A stretch of DNA of 36,553 nucleotides from positions 1 through 36,553 of the forward strand of contig NZ_CANLZC010000055.1 in NCBI RefSeq assembly GCF_947495455.1. Direction: 5' to 3'. Below are positions 1 through 7,048 of this stretch, in pieces. The stretch comes from an uncultured Shewanella sp. Lineage in GTDB: Bacteria > Pseudomonadota > Gammaproteobacteria > Enterobacterales > Shewanellaceae. Below the pieces are notes generated by a model, which was not told the origin of the DNA, searched no databases, and saw only the letters and a program-made list of their open reading frames with translations. Within the stretch, counting starts at the first letter, position 1, and every line of letters starts with the position of its first letter. The translations under genes were made by a program, and so were the position numbers.

Positions 1-55
1 GTTATATGAAGAACCATCTTATTTATCGCAATGTCTTCGGGATTATTTAGAATAA
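1..55 (+). CDS. C-terminal tail of a gene cut by the window edge
   Basis: From base 2 an open frame of 17 codons runs to a TAA at 53-55 and ends in the residues CLRDYLE. It is open to the left edge, so it may be the end of a larger gene. The piece is too short to assign to a family or to prove that it is coding. It lies 4 bases before the start of the next small frame, in a different reading frame, so the two could also be parts of one decayed gene. Confidence 0.25.
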   Translation, partial: LYEEPSYLSQCLRDYLE

Positions 56-59
56 AAAT

Positions 60-269
60 ATGAGGGGATCTTTAAGGTATGAGCCAGTAGATATTGACGT
101 TTTTAGAGATTATAGCGTTAAGGTGTATGAAATTAATAAGTTTGATGCACATTTTGCTTCGATGAAAACAAATAGTGGCAATTCACATGGCGCTGTTTTT
201 TACGAGCAATCAGGTAAAGTTAACTTATGGGATAGAGTGCGAATAGAAATTGCCAAATATTTTGCATAG
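60..269 (+). CDS. small hypothetical protein (69 aa)
   Basis: A 69-codon frame with an ATG start and TAG stop. The protein is soluble-looking, with no signal peptide or membrane segment, is rich in aromatic and charged residues (RYEPVDIDVFRDY near the start, LWDRVRIEIAKYF at the end), and matches no family I recognise. There is no purine-rich ribosome binding site in front of the ATG, so it may be a remnant of a longer gene whose other part lies left of the window. The composition resembles real protein more than a random frame, but the evidence is weak. Confidence 0.35.
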   Translation: MRGSLRYEPVDIDVFRDYSVKVYEINKFDAHFASMKTNSGNSHGAVFYEQSGKVNLWDRVRIEIAKYFA

Positions 270-524
270 ATAGCCATAAGACCAATGTTTAAATGTCAGC
301 CAAACTCTTATGTGAATAACTCAGTCGAGTTATTTGGAATAGGCCCCAAGGTAACTTCTATCAATACTGTACGCGAAATTACCTTCCCGTTACTTCGTAT
401 CTCCCTAAAAGAGTAATAGACAAGGTGAAGCCAGTTTGACGAATTGATTAAATTGAAGGAAAAAGCCCTAGCACTTGGTATGGGTATTTAATTCTTAGAT
501 TCTGGATATTGGCCATCATCATGT
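270..524. other. gene-free stretch with two adjacent hairpins
   Basis: I see no convincing gene here. A perfect 8-bp inverted repeat (AATAACTC / GAGTTATT, 4-base loop) lies at 315-334. A second imperfect one (11-base arms, one mismatch, 16-base loop) lies at 348-385. The first could end transcription from the left, but neither is followed by a run of T, so a terminator role is only a guess. The minus-strand DUF924 gene ends at the right side of this stretch. Confidence 0.4.
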
Positions 525-1130
525 TTAAAATGACGACATTGGCTCCTTTAAAAATGCCAGCTCTTCAGCAGATGAGAGCCTACCTAGTGCCTCGTTGCGA
601 TGCGGGTAACGACCAAATCGATCAATGATTTCTTTATGCCGATATACAAATTTTCTGACAAACTGTTTTGCTTTGGGTGGAAACAAAAAACCACTAATCA
701 ATTTATCATAGTAGACCTTTGAAAGCATTTGAATATATTTATTTTCACTATGCATTAATGGCAAGTAGAAAAAATATTTTTGGAAGGTATTTAAATGCTT
801 ATCAAATCCATTATTCAAGCCACACATACAGGCATATAGGGCTTTTTTATCAAAAGAAAAAGCCTCGGCTTTATTTCTAAACATATGTCTAGGAAATTGA
901 TCAAATAAAATAATATAAGCAAGGTTTTTATGTTTACAATAAATCCAATCATCGTATTTACCATCATTTTCCATGTCTAGCATGCTAGAGAATTTTTCAA
1001 TAATTTCATCATCAATCTGTGATGTAGAATTAAACCACCAAGGCTTTTGTTTTGTGATTAATTTTCTCAGTATATCTAAACGATAATTATCATAGAACCA
1101 ATAAGATAAAATAGTGTTTGCTTCATCCAT
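525..1130 (-). CDS. DUF924 family protein
   Basis: A 201-residue protein that I assign to the DUF924 family (PF06041, an all-helical TPR-like fold of unknown function). The family hallmarks are present in order: an N-terminal WF-rich segment, the LFDQFPRHMFR motif around residues 75-86, the AFSFDKKAL stretch, FFYLPLMHSE around residues 120-130, and the C-terminal IIDRFGRYPHRNEALGR signature followed by a serine-containing EELAFL tail. Length is in the usual range for the family. Its ATG lies inside the end of the upstream GNAT/cNBD-like gene (8-base overlap), so the two are probably translated together. No biochemical function is established for this family, and the pairing is the only functional hint. 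Confidence 0.85.
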   Translation of the reverse strand: MDEANTILSYWFYDNYRLDILRKLITKQKPWWFNSTSQIDDEIIEKFSSMLDMENDGKYDDWIYCKHKNLAYIILFDQFPRHMFRNKAEAFSFDKKALYACMCGLNNGFDKHLNTFQKYFFYLPLMHSENKYIQMLSKVYYDKLISGFLFPPKAKQFVRKFVYRHKEIIDRFGRYPHRNEALGRLSSAEELAFLKEPMSSF

Positions 1131-2238
1131 TGCTTTGTTCTCCTTGACTGCAATATTTATTGCTACGGATATTTAAAGGTAAACTCATAGAAGTGTTTCT
1201 CCATATTCTAATTAAATCATCTTTGTTGGTAATATTATTTAAGGCATTTAGACTTACAATGCCTATTTTAACATTATCACAACCAGCAATAAGATCTGCA
1301 TCTATAGGATTCTTTCGTAAAAAGAAGGTTTTTCCAAAAAAATGACCTTCCATTATTATTTCTTTAACTTGACCATTCTCACTTACAAGTACAAAACCGT
1401 TTAAAACAAAATAGCTGCAGCGTTCATACTTTTCCCCTTTTTTTATAATCAAGTCTCCTTTTTGGTAATTTACCACTACAGAGTTGGAAAAAAAATTATT
1501 AACTGATTTTTCTGATACACCATGGAATAAAGTATCTTTTAATTTTTCAGAAGGTAAATCCTTATGGTTTATTTTTTTAAACAAATCGCTGCACTCATTA
1601 CTTTCTATTTTCTTTACTAAACTTATTAAATTAACACTTAACTTTTTTGTTTTTTTAAGTCTTGAGAAAAATAAGACTAACTTAAAAAAAATATAATTGG
1701 GATTGTAAGTAAATAGCGCCATAGGTACTCTATGACCATTATTTTCTTTCTTTACATTTAGATAGGAAAAAGGCCTAAAACCTCGTTTTAATGCATACCA
1801 ATATAACATAGGCTTTATTAACGCAACAGCCATTACCTTTCCATTCATTATCATGAATTGATAGACCGCCATTATCAATTTAGTAACGATAAGATATTTA
1901 GCTTCAGATGGATCGACACAAAATCCTACCACTATGAAGATATTGGGTAATATTTCCCGAGGTAACTCATTAATCCTGTACTCTACCATTAGTTTTTTTG
2001 ATTTAAGTAAATATTTTGCCTCTACGAGTTTGACAACGCCTACCACTTGACCATTTTTATTTCTGCAAGAAAAATGGCAAATATTGGAAGAGGCTTTTTC
2101 TTTTTCTATAGACTCAATATCAAACCTCATCACTCGGCCAAATGATTTGTTGATTAAAGCTTCACATTCGTCAAGTTGTTCCATGTTCTGAATTTTTTCA
2201 ACTTTATATGAAAAAAATCTAATTATGCTTTTCAACAT
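1123..2238 (-). CDS. GNAT-like protein fused to a cyclic-nucleotide-binding-like domain
   Basis: A 371-residue two-domain protein. Residues about 15-190 look like a GNAT-fold acyltransferase resembling the N-acyl amino acid synthase/autoinducer-synthase type (RVMRFD near the start, a central strand with VGFCVDP, then YWYALKRGFRPF). Residues about 235-345 look like a Crp-type cyclic-nucleotide-binding domain (YQKGDLIIKKGE, then GHFFGKTFFL). The phosphate-binding cassette is degenerate: the usual Gly-Glu is Gly302-Lys303 and the usual Arg-Thr/Ser-Ala is Ile312-Asp313-Ala314, so normal cAMP binding is doubtful. There is no DNA-binding helix-turn-helix. An AAGGGG Shine-Dalgarno precedes the ATG. 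The gene overlaps the following DUF924 gene by 8 bases. The domain assignments are family recognition; the acyl substrate is unknown. Confidence 0.65.
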   Translation of the reverse strand: MLKSIIRFFSYKVEKIQNMEQLDECEALINKSFGRVMRFDIESIEKEKASSNICHFSCRNKNGQVVGVVKLVEAKYLLKSKKLMVEYRINELPREILPNIFIVVGFCVDPSEAKYLIVTKLIMAVYQFMIMNGKVMAVALIKPMLYWYALKRGFRPFSYLNVKKENNGHRVPMALFTYNPNYIFFKLVLFFSRLKKTKKLSVNLISLVKKIESNECSDLFKKINHKDLPSEKLKDTLFHGVSEKSVNNFFSNSVVVNYQKGDLIIKKGEKYERCSYFVLNGFVLVSENGQVKEIIMEGHFFGKTFFLRKNPIDADLIAGCDNVKIGIVSLNALNNITNKDDLIRIWRNTSMSLPLNIRSNKYCSQGEQSNG

Positions 2239-2650
2239 AAATGGTGTCCCCTTGAGTGACTGCTATGTTTCTAATAGATTAGAAACAATCAATGAGCACA
2301 ACAGGTTTTTCAGCCAGTCTTCATTACATTATTACATTGATATCGTCTGACTGGTTATAATATCGAATGATACACTCTGACAATATAGAAAAGTAATGTA
2401 TTGTCGTCGTCAGTCTTAAGTGCGAATCAAGACTAGCTAATAGAATGGTTTTTTGTTTCCAATCTAGACTTTATTACTACATCATTAGGTAAGCTGCATG
2501 TTCTTAACCTTAAAATATAACTGCATTCATTTTTTTATGGTTAAAGAGGTTTGAATCGCTATTTGAAACTCTTCACCACCTTTGTGACTATCAAACACTT
2601 TGATTTCTTGTTAAAATCGCCGCCTTTGATTTTGGTTATGGACTTTTGAT
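2239..2650. other. 412-bp divergent intergenic region
   Basis: This separates the minus-strand GNAT/cNBD-like gene from hrpA on the plus strand and must hold promoters for both. I see a strong dyad at 2266-2287 (described separately) and a TATAAT hexamer at 2356-2361 without a good -35 partner at normal spacing. The rest is AT-rich with no RNA gene or ORF that I can support. Confidence 0.5.
2266..2287. promoter_or_regulatory. 10-2-10 dyad, candidate operator
   Basis: The arms TGTTTCTAAT (2266-2275) and ATTAGAAACA (2278-2287) are perfect reverse complements separated by two bases. The dyad lies 27 bases upstream of the ATG of the GNAT/cNBD-like gene. Two-fold symmetry of this length with almost no loop fits a dimeric repressor site better than an RNA hairpin. 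The cognate regulator is unknown. Confidence 0.55.
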
Positions 2651-5600
2651 TTGACTTCGCATTTGAACCCTCATTCTGGCGCTATTTCTGGGCGTAAAAC
2701 AGATCATGCTGCTGACACGCATTCTGATGTATCAGACGATCTTGCTTCATATAAGCAGACGGGGGCAGATGATGTGCCTTCTTCAAAAGAGAATGCCAGT
2801 TCTCAAACAAATGCCAGTACTGAGATAAATGCCGCCAGTACTCAGATAAATGATACTCAAATGAAAATGCCTCATCCATTGTCATCGGCATTTTTAAAAA
2901 CTTGTTTTCAGGCAGATGCGGCTCGTATTAGAAAGCGTTTATTTCGATTGAATAAACCCGCTCATTCTTCTGATAAGAAGAGAAACCATAAGCATGTAAA
3001 GGCGCAGCAAGGAAAAGACAAGATTGATGATACAGCATCAAACCCGCAAGCAGTAGCCAAAAAGCATGAAGAACTTGAAAGGCTGACCGAGCAGGCTCTA
3101 AAATCGCGGGAAAAAGTCGAGCAACGTCTCGCTAATCGACCTAAGATTAATTACCCCGAAAATCTGCCCATTTCCCAAAAGCGTGAAGAAATTGCCGCGG
3201 CGATTGCCGCAAATCAAGTGGTGATTGTGGCGGGGGAGACGGGATCGGGTAAAACCACTCAGCTGCCTAAAATTTGTTTGGATTTGGGCTTAGGTACTCG
3301 CGGACTTATAGGTCATACTCAGCCCAGACGATTAGCCGCTCGCAGTGTGGCGACGCGTATTGCTGAAGAAATGAAAACCCCTTTGGGTGAAGCTGTGGGT
3401 TTTAAAGTACGTTTTGCCGATGCCATTCAGCCCGAGTCATATATAAAACTCATGACAGATGGTATTTTATTGGCGGAGCTGACTTCCGATAAGTTTCTCG
3501 ATCAATATGACGCTATTATTATCGATGAGGCCCATGAGCGCAGTTTAAACATTGATTTTATTTTGGGGTACTTGAAAAAAGTATTGAAAAAACGTCCCGA
3601 TTTGAAAGTGATTGTGACCTCAGCCACCATTGATGTTAAGCGTTTTTCAAAGCATTTTAATGATGCACCTGTTATTGAAGTTTCTGGACGCACTTATCCG
3701 GTGGAGACCCGTTATCGGCCCTTGGTGTCGAATGATGATACCGACATGGATATGATGGATGGTATTTTTGCCGCCACCGATGAGCTGGTTAACGAAGGCT
3801 TAGGGGATATTCTTATTTTCTTAAGCGGTGAGCGTGAAATTCGTGATGTGGCTGAGCAGCTTAATAAGCGTCAATATCGAGACACCGAAATTTTGCCCTT
3901 GTATGCCAGATTATCCTATGGCGAGCAGTCTAAAGTCTTTAACAGCCACGTGGGGCGACGCATTGTATTGGCCACTAACGTGGCAGAAACCTCGTTAACG
4001 GTTCCTGGGATACGTTATGTGATTGATCCCGGATTTGCACGCATTAGTCGTTACAGTTACCGCACTAAAGTTCAACGTTTGCCTATTGAAGCCATTTCAC
4101 AGGCGAGCGCGAATCAACGTCAAGGGCGTTGTGGTCGTGTGGCGGAGGGGATCTGTATTCGTTTGTACAGTGAAGAGGATTTTAATAATCGCCCAGAATT
4201 TACCGATCCCGAGATTTTGCGCACTAACTTAGCGTCAGTGATTTTGAAAATGTTGGCCATTGGACTTGGGGATATTGAGCATTTTCCCTTTATTCAAGCG
4301 CCAGATCCCCGTTACATTCGTGATGGTTTTTTATTACTTGAAGAATTGGAGGCGGTAGATAAACACAAGCAAGGGCTCAAATTGACGCCTTTGGGTAAGC
4401 AATTGGCACACATTCCGGTGGACCCCCGCTTAGCCCGTATGGTGATCGAAGGGAATAAAAACGCTTGTTTGCATGAAGTGCTAGTGATCGCCTCGGCCTT
4501 GTCTATTCAAGATCCTCGTGAACGGCCAATGGATAAACAGCAAGCCGCGGATCAGGCCCATCAACGTTTTATTGATAGTGACTCGGATTTTATTGCTTGG
4601 CTCAATTTGTGGGATTTTATTAAAACCAGTCAAAAACAATACAGCAGTAATCAGTTTAGAAAACAGTGTAAGAAAGAATTCTTGGCTTACATGCGGGTTC
4701 GTGAGTGGCAAGACTTGTATGCACAATTAAAGCAAGCGACTCATGATTTGAAATGGACACTCAATACGGTCAATGAAGAGATTAATTACGAGCTATTACA
4801 TCGATCGCTGCTAACAGGCTTGCTCAGTCATATTGGCTTTAAAGATAAAGACAAAGAGTACCTTGGTGCTCGTAATCGTAAGTTTTTTGTGTTTCCCGGC
4901 TCACCACTGGCTAAAAAAGGCCCTAAATGGGTGATGGCGGCAGAGCTGACTGAAACGTCCCGTTTATTTGCTCGCTGTTGCGCGAAAATTCAACCCGAGT
5001 GGATTGTGCCCTTGGCCCAACATTTAGTAAAAAAGCACTATTTTGAGCCTCATTTTGAAGCCAAGCAGGGCAGTGTGATGGCTTTTGAAAATCAAGTCTT
5101 GTATGGTTTAACGATAGTGAATCGTCGCAAGATCCAGTATGGGCCTGTTGATCCTGCAGAAGCTCGAAATATTTTTATTCGTAGCGCCTTGGCAGAAGGG
5201 CAATTGCGAACAAAAGAGGCCTTTTTCATCAATAATCAAAAATTATTGCTTGATATTGAGTCATTGGAGCATAAATCTCGTCGCCGAGATATTTTGGTGG
5301 ATGAGCAAGTGTTAGTGGACTTTTATCAAGCTAAAGTGCCCGATGCCATTTATAACGCGGCCTCTTTTCACCGCTGGTGGAAAAAAGCGCAACAACAAGC
5401 GCCCAACTTACTGAATTTTGAGCGTGATAGTTTGATGCAGCGCAGTGACAGTCATGTGTCGGCATTGGATTTTCCAGAGCGTTGGCAAAAAGGTAATTTG
5501 CAGCTACAGGTGAGTTATCATTTTGAGCCATCCGCCAATGATGATGGCGTGTCGGTGCACATTCCCGTGGCTCTGATTAACCAAGTTGATGACAGTGATT

Positions 5601-6826
5601 TTGACTGGCAAGTGCCCGGTTTACGTGAAGAAAAAGTGGTGGCGCTGATCCGCTCCTTGCCTAAAACTTTAAGGCGTAATTTTGTGCCTGCACCCGATTA
5701 CGCGCAGGCTTGTGTTCAGGCCATGACGCCCTTTGAATTACCCTTAGTTGATGCCATGTGTAAGCAGTTATTACGCATGAGTGGCGTTAGGATCGCGCCG
5801 ACGGATTTTGATGTGTCTCAGCTGAGCCAACATTTACAAGTGAACTTTAAGATTGAAGGCAATAAAGGCGAATTATTGGCACAAGGGCGGAATTTATTGC
5901 CACTCAAAGACAGCATGCAAGGGCAAGTTTCTCAAGCTATTCGTCAAGTGGCCGATGCGGGCATTGAGCAAGATGCGCTGACGACTTGGTCATTTGGCGA
6001 TTTACCTAAGCAATATCAGCAGCGTAAAGGTCATTTTGAAGTCAAAGCGTTTCCGGCGTTAGTAGCCCATAAAGCCAGTGTATCCATTAAATTATTTGAT
6101 AATGAGCATGAGGCGGATAAAGCCCATTTGGCGGGTCTTAAAACCTTATTACTGCTTAATATTCCCTCTCCGGTAAAATATTTGCAAAAGAGTTTGCCCA
6201 ATAAGGCCAAATTGGCCATGTACTTTAATCCTTTTGGACAAGTACAAGTGCTAATCGATGACATTTTATCGGCAGCCGTGCAGCGTCTATTGGATGAAAA
6301 ACAGCTCGATATTCGTGACGAGGCCAGTTTTAATGCCGCGAAAGATTGGGTTCGACAAGAGCTCAATCCCACGGCGGAGAAGATTTCACTGGATGTGGAA
6401 GCCATTTTGACGTTATACCAACAAGTGAAGAAACGCTTAAAGGGAAAAATCAGTCTCGATATTGCTTTTGCCATGAGTGATATCCATGCTCAGCTTGATA
6501 AGCTGGTGTTTAAAGGTTTTGTCCAAAGCTGTGGTTGGCAGCGTCTGCCTGATGTGTTGCGGTATTTAAAGGCCATTGAAAAGCGGTTAGAGAAATTACC
6601 CGTGGATCCCAATCGAGACAGATTGCATATGCACAGCATCAGTAAAGTGCAAGCGCAGCTGGATACTCAATTGGCCAAGCTGCCAAAAAACATGCCTGTA
6701 CCTGAGGTCTTAGTGGAGGCGCGGTGGATGATTGAAGAATATCGCGTATCGTGTTTTGCGCAAATATTGGGCACTGCTTGCCCTATTTCGGAAAAACGCA
6801 TTTTAAATAAAATTGCCGAACTTTGA
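2651..6826 (+). CDS. hrpA: ATP-dependent RNA helicase HrpA
   Basis: A DEAH-box RNA helicase of the long bacterial HrpA type, 1391 residues from the TTG at 2651 against about 1300 in E. coli. HrpA unwinds RNA and has been linked to mRNA processing and rescue of stalled ribosomes. Visible motifs are the Walker A loop GETGSGKTT (residues 195-203, Lys201), the DEAH box at 292-295, a SAT motif near 325, and the QGRCGR motif VI near 490. These are followed by the helicase-associated region and the long HrpA-specific C-terminal half (DUF3418 type) ending in PISEKRIL. Start choice is uncertain: residues 1-70 are low-complexity (Ser/Thr/Asn/Asp-rich) with no clear Shine-Dalgarno, and the region resembling the E. 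coli N-terminus begins just after the ATG at 2861, which would give 1321 residues. The gene stands alone, convergent with the next gene. Confidence 0.97.
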   Translation: MTSHLNPHSGAISGRKTDHAADTHSDVSDDLASYKQTGADDVPSSKENASSQTNASTEINAASTQINDTQMKMPHPLSSAFLKTCFQADAARIRKRLFRLNKPAHSSDKKRNHKHVKAQQGKDKIDDTASNPQAVAKKHEELERLTEQALKSREKVEQRLANRPKINYPENLPISQKREEIAAAIAANQVVIVAGETGSGKTTQLPKICLDLGLGTRGLIGHTQPRRLAARSVATRIAEEMKTPLGEAVGFKVRFADAIQPESYIKLMTDGILLAELTSDKFLDQYDAIIIDEAHERSLNIDFILGYLKKVLKKRPDLKVIVTSATIDVKRFSKHFNDAPVIEVSGRTYPVETRYRPLVSNDDTDMDMMDGIFAATDELVNEGLGDILIFLSGEREIRDVAEQLNKRQYRDTEILPLYARLSYGEQSKVFNSHVGRRIVLATNVAETSLTVPGIRYVIDPGFARISRYSYRTKVQRLPIEAISQASANQRQGRCGRVAEGICIRLYSEEDFNNRPEFTDPEILRTNLASVILKMLAIGLGDIEHFPFIQAPDPRYIRDGFLLLEELEAVDKHKQGLKLTPLGKQLAHIPVDPRLARMVIEGNKNACLHEVLVIASALSIQDPRERPMDKQQAADQAHQRFIDSDSDFIAWLNLWDFIKTSQKQYSSNQFRKQCKKEFLAYMRVREWQDLYAQLKQATHDLKWTLNTVNEEINYELLHRSLLTGLLSHIGFKDKDKEYLGARNRKFFVFPGSPLAKKGPKWVMAAELTETSRLFARCCAKIQPEWIVPLAQHLVKKHYFEPHFEAKQGSVMAFENQVLYGLTIVNRRKIQYGPVDPAEARNIFIRSALAEGQLRTKEAFFINNQKLLLDIESLEHKSRRRDILVDEQVLVDFYQAKVPDAIYNAASFHRWWKKAQQQAPNLLNFERDSLMQRSDSHVSALDFPERWQKGNLQLQVSYHFEPSANDDGVSVHIPVALINQVDDSDFDWQVPGLREEKVVALIRSLPKTLRRNFVPAPDYAQACVQAMTPFELPLVDAMCKQLLRMSGVRIAPTDFDVSQLSQHLQVNFKIEGNKGELLAQGRNLLPLKDSMQGQVSQAIRQVADAGIEQDALTTWSFGDLPKQYQQRKGHFEVKAFPALVAHKASVSIKLFDNEHEADKAHLAGLKTLLLLNIPSPVKYLQKSLPNKAKLAMYFNPFGQVQVLIDDILSAAVQRLLDEKQLDIRDEASFNAAKDWVRQELNPTAEKISLDVEAILTLYQQVKKRLKGKISLDIAFAMSDIHAQLDKLVFKGFVQSCGWQRLPDVLRYLKAIEKRLEKLPVDPNRDRLHMHSISKVQAQLDTQLAKLPKNMPVPEVLVEARWMIEEYRVSCFAQILGTACPISEKRILNKIAEL

Positions 6827-6894
6827 TGGCGCTATCGCTTATGATGAGCTCGTATGACGGTTTTCATCATAGATGGGTTGTCGATTAAGTGACT

Positions 6895-6945
6895 AACCTA
6901 TTTTAGGAAATATACCCGTGACTGTATCACGGGTATAAATAGGTT
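6895..6945. terminator. two-part stem-loop in the convergent hrpA intergenic region
   Basis: An outer stem pairs AACCTATTT (6895-6903) with AAATAGGTT (6937-6945). After an 8-base one-sided bulge, an inner perfect stem pairs ATACCCGTGA (6912-6921) with TCACGGGTAT (6927-6936) around a 5-base loop. It sits between the ends of two convergent genes and could stop transcription from either side, although neither strand shows a strong T run right after the stem. Confidence 0.55.
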
Positions 6946-6987
6946 CTGAGCTATAGATGCGGCTATGGATCTAATAGTTCAGAACCT
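6941..6987. other. alternative stem sharing bases with the neighbouring hairpin
   Basis: AGGTTCTGA (6941-6949) is the reverse complement of TCAGAACCT (6979-6987), with 29 bases between. The left arm shares five bases (6941-6945) with the right arm of the outer stem at 6895-6945, so the two structures cannot form fully at the same time. No function is shown. Confidence 0.45.
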
Positions 6988-7048
6988 CTATTCTTGTTAA
7001 GAAAATTGATCTGTTAAATGGGGGGACATTAACCCATCAAGTGTTTGA

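Noticed and set aside
315..385. integron attC site
   Set aside because: Inverted repeats are present, but the conserved core-site sequences of attC are not recognisable and no integrase is visible.
6031..6474. 147-codon minus-strand frame inside hrpA
   Set aside because: It lies entirely antisense to a well-conserved part of the helicase, is Ser/Phe-rich as expected of a shadow frame, and shows no family features.
2651..6826. type III secretion pilus gene hrpA
   Set aside because: The name is shared, but this is the DEAH-box helicase, not the Hrp pilin.
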